Made by a program: the position numbers and the translations under genes
Shown here: positions 1 through 6,240 of the stretch, one piece after another
Numbering within the stretch: position 1 is the first letter of the stretch
Layout: each line of letters starts with the position of its first letter
Notes under the pieces: generated by a model
Told to the model about the DNA's origin: nothing
Database searches by the model: none
The model's input: only the letters and a program-made list of their open reading frames with translations
Origin: Bacteroidia bacterium
GTDB lineage: Bacteria > Bacteroidota > Bacteroidia > Bacteroidales > P3
Assembly (NCBI GenBank): GCA_025999775.1
Contig: BNXT01000066.1
Location: forward strand, 1-7,257
Length of the DNA: 7,257 bases
Direction: 5' to 3'

Positions 1-836
1 TTTTTATGATATTCCAATAAGCCCATCATTGGGGACGGATCATTTTTTTCAATATGCAGACTGTGTTTTTTTGCTGATTTCTGCAATATCTCTGCATACG
101 TTGATCCGATAGATCCTGTAAAATACAGAGCATGTTGCTTGGCGTTATGATAACGCAATACTTGCTTGACAAAAAACATATCAAACGCTTGTTCAATCAA
201 TTGTTGAACAAAACTGTGCGATTTGTAGTCCGACAAAAAAGAGGTAAACGACGCCACAAAGCGGTTTGGGAATGGGTGTTTGTAAATTTTATCTAAGAAG
301 TCCGATAATTCGTAAGGGAATTTTTGATGAAACGCCTTCTGTAATTCTTCGGGCAACTCATTGTAGAGATATGCGGTCAGTAGTTGTTTCCCCAGATAGG
401 CTCCACTTCCCTCGTCGCCGAGTACATAACCTAAGGATGGTTGTTGTTCAACAATCGTTTTGCCATCGTACAGACACGAATTAGAACCGGTACCCAAGAT
501 ACAAACCATACCGGGTTGCGATTGGCACAAAGCACGAGCCGCACCCAACATATCGTTTTCTACCTCAACATCCGCACGTCCAAAAAAGGTATCAAAAGCC
601 GATTGTATAATTGAACTTTTGCCACCAGCGCCACAACCTGCGCCATAGAAAAAAATCTTTTCAACTTTATGACTGCCCAAATATGGGTCTATGTCTTTTT
701 CAAAAACACCGATAATACCCTTCTCGTCCCAAAAGTAAGGGTTTAACCCTACCGTTTGAACGTGTTTAGGAGAAGAATTCTTACTGATGATCACCCAGTC
801 TGTTTTTGTAGCTCCACTATCGGCAATAATAACCAT
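1..836 (-). CDS. BadF/BadG/BcrA/BcrD-type ATPase, N-acetylglucosamine kinase-like; C-terminus cut by window edge
   Basis: This is an ASKHA-fold sugar kinase that most likely transfers phosphate from ATP to N-acetylglucosamine or a related amino sugar in the cytoplasm. I translated 278 complete codons from the minus strand. The protein opens with the phosphate-1 motif IADSGATKTDW (residues 4-14). It has a candidate catalytic Asp95 in VENDML, the phosphate-2 motif LGTGSNS (114-120), the family motif GYVLGDEGSGAYLG (136-149) and an adenosine-site motif FTGSIG (239-244). The ATG at 836 is the first possible start, because an in-frame stop lies at 870-872 and no start codon lies between. The visible end, PMMGLLEYHK, resembles the usual C-terminus of this family, so only a few residues are missing. 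It is transcribed divergently from porV. The family assignment is firm. The exact substrate is inference: relatives phosphorylate GlcNAc or muramic-type sugars, and other BadF members are CoA-dehydratase activators, which are less like this one. Confidence 0.88.
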   Translation of the reverse strand, partial: MVIIADSGATKTDWVIISKNSSPKHVQTVGLNPYFWDEKGIIGVFEKDIDPYLGSHKVEKIFFYGAGCGAGGKSSIIQSAFDTFFGRADVEVENDMLGAARALCQSQPGMVCILGTGSNSCLYDGKTIVEQQPSLGYVLGDEGSGAYLGKQLLTAYLYNELPEELQKAFHQKFPYELSDFLDKIYKHPFPNRFVASFTSFLSDYKSHSFVQQLIEQAFDMFFVKQVLRYHNAKQHALYFTGSIGSTYAEILQKSAKKHSLHIEKNDPSPMMGLLEYHK

Positions 837-899
837 GATGTTTGGTGTTTCGACGTTATTTTTTGAATTTTACACTTGCTATTGATACAATTCCGCGTG

Positions 900-907
900 C
901 AAAGTTA
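900..907 (-). promoter_or_regulatory. Bacteroidota -7 box for the sugar kinase gene
   Basis: Read on the minus strand this is TAACTTTG, a match to the Bacteroidota sigma-ABfr -7 consensus TAnnTTTG. It would give a 5' leader of roughly 55-60 bases before the kinase ATG at 836. No good TTTG -33 box is found at the expected spacing; that stretch is A/T tracts. The call therefore rests on the -7 match and its position. Confidence 0.5.
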
Positions 908-947
908 CAAAAAATAAAAAAACTACACTACTTTTTAAAAAAAATTG

Positions 948-955
948 TATCTTTG
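948..955 (+). promoter_or_regulatory. Bacteroidota -7 box for the porV operon
   Basis: TATCTTTG matches the consensus TAnnTTTG and follows long A/T tracts (about 908-946). No clear -33 TTTG is visible. Transcription would begin near 960-963, giving a very short leader of about 15 bases before the ATG at 978. The box lies inside the longer open frame that begins at TTG 945, so that upstream start cannot be used on this transcript. Confidence 0.6.
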
Positions 956-977
956 CAAAATGAATTGTTGTGAATCC

Positions 978-2174
978 ATGAATAAAAAGATACTACTTCT
1001 CGCTTTGTTGACCTATTGTTTGATATTTAAAAGTTATGCTCAAATTGACGCACCCACTGTTCAAGAGTACCTTGGCGGGTCAATCCCTACGTCGGTTCCT
1101 TTCTTGACGATAGCGCCCGATGCGCGTGCCGGCGCTTTAGGCGATATTGGCGTAGCCTCCAGTCCGGATGCCAATTCACAACATTGGAATGCTGCCAAAT
1201 ACGCCTTTATTGAAGACCAATCAGGCGTGTCGCTAACATATAGTCCGTGGCTACGCGGACTTGTATCGGATATGAACCTATTGTATCTCAGTGGATACTA
1301 TCGTCTTAATGAGCGCAGTACGTTTGCCGGCTCTTTGCGTTTTTTTACTTTAGGTGAAATTATCTTTCGGCAAGATCCTTCTGAGCCAGGATATATTATT
1401 CGCCCCAATGAATATGCTGTTGACCTCAGTTATTCTAATAAGCTAACCGATAATTTCTCTGTTGCCGTTGCCGGACGCTTTATTCGTTCCGATCTCACCA
1501 AAGGTTATTCTTACGGCACCGGTAGCAGCAGTAAGGCGGCACAGTCCGTAGCCGCTGATGTGGCTATGTTCTACCAAAAAGATATAGAATTGGACGCTCT
1601 CCAGTCAAGTAGTTTAGCTTTGGGGCTTAATATCTCTAATATTGGCGCCAAATTATCCTATTCTGAATCTGCACGTAAAGACTTTTTACCTACAACCCTG
1701 CGTTTTGGAGGGGCGTTTACCGCAGAGCTTGATAAATTCAACAAATTAACCGCTTACTTAGAGATATCCAAATTATTAGTGCCTACTCCGCCCTATATGT
1801 CCGGAGACACCATTATTGCAGGCTATGATCCTGATGTTGGTACCATCACAGGCATGGTACAATCCTTCTATGATGCGCCGGACGGATTTAAAGAAGAGCT
1901 TACCGAATATATCTGGTCTTTGGGCGCTGAGTATCTTTACAGCAATGTGCTCGCCTTTCGTGGAGGCTATTTGCATGATGCCAAGGGTTCTAAACAATAT
2001 GCTACGGTAGGTTTGGGCTTGAAATTTAATGTCGTAACACTTGACTTGTCTTATTTAATGCCCACAGGGAAAGTAACCACCCATCCGTTGAAGAATACGC
2101 TCCGTATCTCGGTTAAGTTCAGTTTTTCCGAATATCGAGCACAGCATCCCGTTACTCCTAATCCGATAAATTAG
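978..2174 (+). CDS. porV: Type IX secretion system outer-membrane protein PorV (LptO)
   Basis: PorV is an outer-membrane beta-barrel of the FadL-like class. In the T9SS it collects secreted proteins from the translocon and delivers them to the PorU sortase/attachment complex at the cell surface. The 398-residue length fits the family (about 390). From ATG 978 the protein starts with a typical signal peptide (MNKK, hydrophobic core, likely cleavage after SYA at residue 21). The PorV/PorQ signature follows: VPFLTIAPDARAGALGD (40-56) and then SSPDANSQHWNAAKYAF (61-77). The rest alternates polar and hydrophobic residues as in beta strands and ends in a strand, LRISVKFSF. I chose ATG 978 over ATG 960 and TTG 945 because only it gives a clean signal peptide and because a -7 box spans 948-955. 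It is the first gene of an operon with ispF, 10 bases downstream. PorU, often a neighbour in other genomes, is not in this window. The family call is firm. PorQ is the alternative, but the signature and length favour PorV. Confidence 0.92.
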   Translation: MNKKILLLALLTYCLIFKSYAQIDAPTVQEYLGGSIPTSVPFLTIAPDARAGALGDIGVASSPDANSQHWNAAKYAFIEDQSGVSLTYSPWLRGLVSDMNLLYLSGYYRLNERSTFAGSLRFFTLGEIIFRQDPSEPGYIIRPNEYAVDLSYSNKLTDNFSVAVAGRFIRSDLTKGYSYGTGSSSKAAQSVAADVAMFYQKDIELDALQSSSLALGLNISNIGAKLSYSESARKDFLPTTLRFGGAFTAELDKFNKLTAYLEISKLLVPTPPYMSGDTIIAGYDPDVGTITGMVQSFYDAPDGFKEELTEYIWSLGAEYLYSNVLAFRGGYLHDAKGSKQYATVGLGLKFNVVTLDLSYLMPTGKVTTHPLKNTLRISVKFSFSEYRAQHPVTPNPIN

Positions 2175-2184
2175 TTTTCCGATT

Positions 2185-2664
2185 ATGTGTTATAGAATCG
2201 GGCAAGGATACGATGTTCATCCGTTAGCGGCAGGACGTTCTTTTTACTTGGGCGGTATTCTTATACCTCATAGCAAAGGGGCGGTAGGACATTCCGATGC
2301 CGATGTGTTGATTCACGCTATCGGCGATGCTCTTTTAGGCGCTATAGCCATCGGGGATTTAGGAACGCATTTTCCCGACAACGACCCTCAATATAAGGGC
2401 ATTGACAGTAAGGTCTTACTCCAAAAAATTGTAGAATTACTGCAAGAAAATCACTATCAAATCGTCAATATTGATAGTACCGTTACACTACAACGTCCCA
2501 AAATAGCGCTGTTTATTCTGGAAATGCGTAAAGTTCTATCGCAAACGATGCATATTAACATGGCGCAGCTATCCATCAAAGCTACTACGACCGAACATTT
2601 AGGTTTTGAAGGCAGGGAAGAAGGTCTTTCTGCCACCGCTATTGTACTTGTAAAAAAAACATGA
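2185..2664 (+). CDS. ispF: 2-C-methyl-D-erythritol 2,4-cyclodiphosphate synthase
   Basis: IspF converts 4-diphosphocytidyl-2-C-methylerythritol 2-phosphate to the 2,4-cyclodiphosphate with release of CMP, the fifth step of the MEP isoprenoid pathway, in the cytoplasm as a trimer. The 159-residue length is normal. The metal ligands are visible: GQGYDVH (6-12) supplies Asp10 and His12, and GHSDADVLIHAIGDALLGA (35-53) supplies His44. These equal Asp8, His10 and His42 of the E. coli enzyme. FPDNDPQYKGIDS and the C-terminal signature KATTTEHLGFEGREEG are also intact. The ATG sits 10 bases after the porV stop and has no Shine-Dalgarno sequence. The stop overlaps the start of the next gene as ATGA (2661-2664), which suggests translational coupling. 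No other MEP-pathway gene is in the window. It should be an active enzyme. Confidence 0.96.
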   Translation: MCYRIGQGYDVHPLAAGRSFYLGGILIPHSKGAVGHSDADVLIHAIGDALLGAIAIGDLGTHFPDNDPQYKGIDSKVLLQKIVELLQENHYQIVNIDSTVTLQRPKIALFILEMRKVLSQTMHINMAQLSIKATTTEHLGFEGREEGLSATAIVLVKKT

Positions 2665-3884
2665 AAGACGAAACCACCATTTTGCATACCCCATACGCTC
2701 AAAGCGATGCGTATGGAGCGCTCAACATGCCCATTTATCACACGGCAGCTTATGAATTTACAACAGCTGCCCAAATGGAGTTAGCATTCACCGGTCGCTC
2801 ACCGGAGCATGTCTATTCACGGGTATCCAATCCCACCGTACGCTACTTTGAAGATCGTGTAAAAGCGATCGTCGGCACCCCATACGTATTGGCGTTCAAC
2901 TCCGGCATGTCGGCAATCACCGCTGCACTCGTCGTCCTTGGTTCTGCGGGAGCTAACATTGTTACATCGCCTCATTTGTTTGGAAATACCTACTCTTTGA
3001 TGGCAAATACACTGCGGTTTTTTGGTGTCGAAGCTCGCTTTTGTGATTTAACGGATATGGACGAAGTCAGTAAACATATAGACAATCATACCTGCGCCGT
3101 GTTCTTGGAGGTAATCACAAACCCGCAAATGGAAGTTGTGAATTTGAAGACCTTGTCCGCCTTGTGCAAACAGCACGGTGTACCGTTAATAGCCGACACC
3201 ACGATAATTCCGTTTACAGCGTTCAAAGCTAAGGATTACGGCATAAATATAGAAATTGTTTCAACGACAAAGTATATCTCCGGTGGCGCCACCTCTTTAG
3301 GGGGACTTCTCATTGATTACAATACGTTTGACTGGCAAGTTTCTCCGAAACTAAGTCCATTGATACTCAACAATGGCAACTCGGCTTTTTTCACCAAGTT
3401 GAGCATGGAGGTTCATCGTAATTTAGGGGTTTTCATGACCGCAGAAACAGCGCATTTGCAAACGCTGGGATTAGAGACCTTGTCCCTACGCTACGATAGA
3501 GCCTGTACAACATGCAAAGCGCTATCCGAACGACTGCAAAACGTCAAAAACGTCGTGTCAGTCAACTATCCCGGATTGAAATCGCACCCTTATTATGCGG
3601 TCAGCAAGCAACAATTCGGAGACTATCCGGGCGCAATGTTCACTTTTGATTTAAAAGATCGGGCAGCAGCCTTTCAATTTATTGACCGACTAAAGCTGAT
3701 TCGTCGTGCTACCAATTTGTTCGACAACAAGACCTTGGCGATACACCCTGCAAGTACTATTTTCGGGACATTTACAGAAGAAACACGCCAACAGATGAAC
3801 ATCAGTCAGAATACAATCCGTATGTCAATCGGCTTGGAAGATGTGGATGATTTATTCAACGATATAGCACAAGCCTTACAATAA
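2661..3884 (+). CDS. Cys/Met metabolism PLP-dependent enzyme (O-acyl-homoserine sulfhydrylase / cystathionine gamma-synthase type)
   Basis: This is a fold-type I PLP enzyme of the trans-sulfuration family, which makes or breaks C-S bonds on homoserine esters, methionine or cystathionine in the cytoplasm. The 407-residue length is typical. Visible landmarks are YSRVSNPT (52-59, Tyr and Arg that contact the PLP phosphate of the partner subunit), SGM (81-83), the pyridine-nitrogen Asp179, the PLP lysine in STTKYISGG (Lys204), HPAST (362-366) and the carboxylate-binding Arg in IRMSIGLEDVDDL (386-398). Two positions differ from methionine gamma-lyase or cystathionine lyases. The catalytic-loop Tyr (LYG) is Phe107 in HLFGNTYSL, and the usual Asp-Asn is Asp179-Thr180. 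As I recall, MetZ-type O-succinylhomoserine sulfhydrylases also carry Phe at the first position, so a sulfhydrylase for homocysteine synthesis is the best guess. The substrate cannot be fixed from sequence alone. It is the third gene of the porV operon and overlaps ispF by 4 bases. Confidence 0.85.
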   Translation: MKDETTILHTPYAQSDAYGALNMPIYHTAAYEFTTAAQMELAFTGRSPEHVYSRVSNPTVRYFEDRVKAIVGTPYVLAFNSGMSAITAALVVLGSAGANIVTSPHLFGNTYSLMANTLRFFGVEARFCDLTDMDEVSKHIDNHTCAVFLEVITNPQMEVVNLKTLSALCKQHGVPLIADTTIIPFTAFKAKDYGINIEIVSTTKYISGGATSLGGLLIDYNTFDWQVSPKLSPLILNNGNSAFFTKLSMEVHRNLGVFMTAETAHLQTLGLETLSLRYDRACTTCKALSERLQNVKNVVSVNYPGLKSHPYYAVSKQQFGDYPGAMFTFDLKDRAAAFQFIDRLKLIRRATNLFDNKTLAIHPASTIFGTFTEETRQQMNISQNTIRMSIGLEDVDDLFNDIAQALQ

Positions 3885-3894
3885 ACAAAGGCTT
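3871..3894. terminator. Possible hairpin at a convergent gene junction
   Basis: AAGCCTT (3871-3877) and AAGGCTT (3888-3894) form a perfect 7-bp stem with a 10-base loop that contains the stop codon of the PLP-enzyme gene. It sits where this gene meets the oppositely oriented DUF3109 gene, only 21 bases apart. No T-tract follows on either strand, so it is at best a weak or atypical terminator. An alternative bulged stem (3884-3892 with 3910-3919) competes for the same bases. Confidence 0.28.
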
Positions 3895-3905
3895 CACAAC
3901 CACCG

Positions 3906-4487
3906 TCACGCCTCTTGTTGTTCAACGAGGTGTTGGGCTGCATAGCATAGTTGTTGATACGTATCTGTGCCGAACCTACGAATGAGAGGCTCTTTGAGAA
4001 ACTGATACACTTTAATGTCCTGTTTGTTGCCTGTTTTCCGTGCATTATCGCAAATACTCCAACGGTCGTAGTTAAGCGCTATATGGTCGCCGACAACGTT
4101 CAGTCGAATGGGATAAAGGTGGCAGGATATAGGTTTCCGAAAAGGGATAATACCGTCAAGATAGGCTTTTTCTATAGCACAGCAAGCAATACCATTGGCA
4201 TCCCACGCTACATAAACACATTCGGCACGATCAACCAAAGGTGTGGTTAGCGCTCCATCAATAGCAACTTCAAACACGCCGAGTGTATCAACTACTTTAC
4301 GTCCCGCCTCAGTCATGTAGGGTTTTACCTTATCCATCAAAGCTTCCATGATGTCTATTTCATCTTCTTCAAGAGGCGCTCCGGCATCGCCGTCAATGCA
4401 GCAAACGCCCTTGCAATGTGCAATATCGCAGCAAAAATGAGATGTTAACACATCATCCGAAATCAATAAATTATCTATGGCAATCAT
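3906..4487 (-). CDS. DUF3109 family cysteine-rich protein
   Basis: This protein of unknown function has 193 residues, the usual length for DUF3109 proteins, which are common in Bacteroidota. It has no signal peptide or membrane segment, so it should be cytoplasmic. Eleven cysteines are present. Five lie in the N-terminal segment FCCDIAHCKGVCC (18-30), which is followed by the acidic, glycine-containing DGDAGAPLEEDE (32-43). The others are Cys90, Cys102-Cys103 (GIACCAIEKA), Cys122 (PISCHLYPIR), Cys146 (RWSICDNA) and Cys181. The pattern resembles YkgJ-type cysteine clusters, which are thought to bind zinc or an iron-sulfur centre; metal binding here is inference. The strongly conserved tail VYQFLKEPLIRRFG (160-173) also fits the family. 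The ATG at 4487 is preceded by a well-placed promoter. The gene is convergent with the porV operon and divergent from pepE, so it appears to be transcribed alone. Confidence 0.85.
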   Translation of the reverse strand: MIAIDNLLISDDVLTSHFCCDIAHCKGVCCIDGDAGAPLEEDEIDIMEALMDKVKPYMTEAGRKVVDTLGVFEVAIDGALTTPLVDRAECVYVAWDANGIACCAIEKAYLDGIIPFRKPISCHLYPIRLNVVGDHIALNYDRWSICDNARKTGNKQDIKVYQFLKEPLIRRFGTDTYQQLCYAAQHLVEQQEA

Positions 4488-4531
4488 ATCAACGCTCTGT
4501 TTTCAACACTATCCTCATATCCTTTACGGCG

Positions 4532-4561
4532 CAAAGGTACAAAATATTTTCGGATTGCAAA
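4532..4561 (-). promoter_or_regulatory. Bacteroidota promoter for the DUF3109 gene
   Basis: On the minus strand a -33 TTTG (4561-4558) is followed by 18 bases and then the -7 box TACCTTTG (4539-4532). It is one of the two best-formed promoters in the window, with both boxes present at suitable spacing. The predicted leader is about 40 bases, to the ATG at 4487. The heptamer repeat array begins 2 bases upstream of the -33 box. Confidence 0.62.
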
Positions 4562-4563
4562 AT

Positions 4564-4623
4564 CATTATTCATTATTCATTTGTTATTCATTGTTCATTA
4601 TTCATTATTCATTATTCATTGTC
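4564..4623. repeat. Degenerate heptamer tandem repeat, unit CATTATT
   Basis: There are eight consecutive near-copies of a 7-base unit. Exact CATTATT copies are at 4564, 4571, 4596, 4603 and 4610. The variants are an 11-base unit, CATTTGTTATT (4578-4588), CATTGTT (4589-4595) and CATTGTC (4617-4623). The array lies between the opposed promoters of the DUF3109 gene and pepE. It is noncoding: an open frame that crosses it exists only as an upstream extension of pepE and encodes low-complexity sequence. Confidence 0.85.
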
Positions 4624-4658
4624 TCTATGGCTTCTCAAAAAAGATTTAACCCCAAAAC

Positions 4659-4689
4659 TTGTATTTCCAAAAAATATTGCGTATCTTTG
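4659..4689 (+). promoter_or_regulatory. Bacteroidota promoter for pepE and the MbnP-like gene
   Basis: A TTG (4659-4661) lies 20 bases before the -7 box TATCTTTG (4682-4689). The expected transcription start is near 4695, giving a leader of about 20 bases before the ATG at 4715. This rules out the longer open frame that starts at 4418 as the pepE coding region. Confidence 0.6.
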
Positions 4690-4714
4690 TGGCATTAATG
4701 AGTGTTGTAACTAT

Positions 4715-5431
4715 ATGAGAAAATTACTTTTGATCAGCAATTCTACAAATCCCGGAGAACCCTATCTCGGATGGTGTAACGAGTTATTAGTCCAGTGGAC
4801 GCGTACTAATACTATAAAAACGGCTTTATTCGTACCCTTTGCGGGCGTTACGACATCGTGGGATGATTATGAGGCTAAGGTACAGAAAGTCTTTAGTGCG
4901 ATGGGCATCCAAGTACGGTCTATTCATCATGATGCGGACGCCAAAGTTGCCGTTGAACAAGCAGAATGTATCATTGTTGGCGGTGGCAATACGTGGCGAT
5001 TACTCAACGAGTGTCAAGTGCGGAATATTCTACCTTTGATACGAACTAAAGCTTTAAATGGAACGCCCTATATTGGTTGGAGCGCAGGTTCTAATCTTGC
5101 GTGTCCGACCATCAAAACGACTAATGACATGCCTATTGTTGAACCTCAAAGTTTTGATGCGCTCAATCTTATCCCCTTTCAAATCAATCCGCATTACTTG
5201 GATGCACATCCACAGGGACATGGCGGCGAAACACGGGAAGCCCGCATTCAGGAATTTATTGTCCTCAATACCTCTGTATATGTCGCTGGATTACGAGAGG
5301 CAACAGCGCTCGTTGTGGATAATAACGATATACAGTTGGTAGGACGCGAAAAGTCTATGCGTGTGTTCAAACATAACCTTGAGCCTAAGGAATACCCTAT
5401 TGGTTCTCCCATAATTTTTTTACTTGACTAA
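4715..5431 (+). CDS. pepE: Dipeptidase E (alpha-aspartyl dipeptidase, peptidase family S51)
   Basis: PepE is a cytoplasmic serine peptidase that cleaves dipeptides with an N-terminal aspartate. The protein has 238 residues from ATG 4715, close to the roughly 230 of the Salmonella enzyme. The catalytic residues line up with a constant offset of three: Ser123 in GWSAGSN (Salmonella Ser120), Asp138 in TTNDMP (Asp135) and His160 in INPHYLDAH (His157). The fold markers VGGGNTWRLL (88-97) and the N-terminal MRKLLLISNST are also present. The open frame continues upstream to 4418, but that extension is low-complexity, crosses the heptamer repeat and the promoter, and has no family counterpart, so 4715 is the start. 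There is no signal peptide. The next gene starts 12 bases after the stop, on the same strand, and is probably cotranscribed. Alternative members of the fold (cyanophycinase, other S51 proteins) are less likely given this full-length match. Confidence 0.93.
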   Translation: MRKLLLISNSTNPGEPYLGWCNELLVQWTRTNTIKTALFVPFAGVTTSWDDYEAKVQKVFSAMGIQVRSIHHDADAKVAVEQAECIIVGGGNTWRLLNECQVRNILPLIRTKALNGTPYIGWSAGSNLACPTIKTTNDMPIVEPQSFDALNLIPFQINPHYLDAHPQGHGGETREARIQEFIVLNTSVYVAGLREATALVVDNNDIQLVGREKSMRVFKHNLEPKEYPIGSPIIFLLD

Positions 5432-5443
5432 TCCTTTCATACT

Positions 5444-6214
5444 ATGAAAAAAATAGGACTTTTTGTTTTGTTGGGTATGCTTTCAGTACTACTTACCAAT
5501 TGTACGGAAAAGACAGCGCCGGGTTACGCGCGTTTTGTTATTGACTACTATTGGGGGACTACCCCTTTAGCAGTAGGCGCCACCTATACAACTGATTACG
5601 GTCCCTCTGTTATCGTTGAAAATCATGAGTTCTTTCTCTCCGATCTCCGTGTGAACGGTCCACAACGTGTTCCCTTCAAAGAAGATCCTGTATTGTATTT
5701 CAATTTAGATTCAACTCATAATTCGTATTTCTCAACCATATCCGTACCTACCGGACAATATGTCAGCATTAGTTTTGAGGTTGGCGTGAGTGCAGATTAC
5801 AACAAAACCAACTATTTCACATCCAGTCCTCAAAAAGATATGGCGTGGCCGGAAGCGCTTGGCGGCGGGTATCATCACTTGAAATTTGATGGGCGTTTTG
5901 GGAGGTTTGCAGATTTGGACAGCATTATTTACCCTTTTAATCTGCATCTCGGAACTTTAGTAATACACGAACTGGATTCTGCCAGCGGCGACGTCACCAC
6001 CAATCGCTATGAAGAAACTTTTGCGATTAATATCATGAAGTCTTTCTATGTACATGAACGGATGATTACAACCATACATATTGCTTGCGACCTCAAGCAA
6101 TGGGTACAGAATCCTAACAACTGGGATTTTGAAAAATATTATTTGAACGGCATCATGGATAGACCAAAGGCTATGGACTCACTTCGATGGAACGGCACCA
6201 GTGTATTCAGATAG
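5444..6214 (+). CDS. MbnP-like lipoprotein
   Basis: This 256-residue protein starts with a lipoprotein signal peptide: MKK, a hydrophobic stretch, then LLTNC with the lipidated Cys20. It should sit in the envelope. After the cysteine comes TEK rather than a strongly acidic export signal, so surface display is uncertain. The body resembles the MbnP family, named for a periplasmic protein of methanobactin operons in which a modified tryptophan helps bind copper. Shared-looking elements are FFLSDLRV (63-70), a GQYVSISFEVGV strand (104-115), a Trp-containing loop MAWPEALGGGYHHLKFDG (133-150) and NLHLG (166-170). Trp135, His144, His145 and His168 are candidate metal-site residues, which is inference. 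MbnP proteins usually sit beside a di-haem MbnH/MauG-like oxidase; none is present here. It is probably cotranscribed with pepE (12-base gap) and convergent with the LD-carboxypeptidase gene. The lipoprotein call is strong; the family call is moderate. Confidence 0.7.
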   Translation: MKKIGLFVLLGMLSVLLTNCTEKTAPGYARFVIDYYWGTTPLAVGATYTTDYGPSVIVENHEFFLSDLRVNGPQRVPFKEDPVLYFNLDSTHNSYFSTISVPTGQYVSISFEVGVSADYNKTNYFTSSPQKDMAWPEALGGGYHHLKFDGRFGRFADLDSIIYPFNLHLGTLVIHELDSASGDVTTNRYEETFAINIMKSFYVHERMITTIHIACDLKQWVQNPNNWDFEKYYLNGIMDRPKAMDSLRWNGTSVFR

Positions 6215-6240
6215 TCATCCGTCTAAATCTCTTTTACATA

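Noticed and set aside
266..648. Two plus-strand open frames of 72 and 62 codons
   Set aside because: They lie antisense within the sugar kinase gene, whose reading frame carries all the conserved motifs. They resemble no protein and lack promoters.
1776..2010. Open frames on both strands inside porV
   Set aside because: They are shadows of the porV frame, which is intact and shows family signatures on both sides.
2457..2774. Minus-strand 105-codon open frame across the ispF/PLP-enzyme junction
   Set aside because: It is antisense to conserved coding sequence of both genes, with no promoter and no recognisable protein features.
4564..4623. CRISPR array or origin iterons
   Set aside because: The 7-base unit has no spacers and is too short for a CRISPR repeat, and no replication gene is near, so a simple tandem repeat explains it.
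4839..5342. Two open frames of 66 and 94 codons inside pepE
   Set aside because: They overlap the catalytic region of PepE in another frame; the composition is not protein-like.
6215..6240. Terminator between the convergent MbnP-like and LD-carboxypeptidase genes
   Set aside because: The 26 bases are A/T-rich, but I could not find a convincing inverted repeat there or in the adjacent coding ends.
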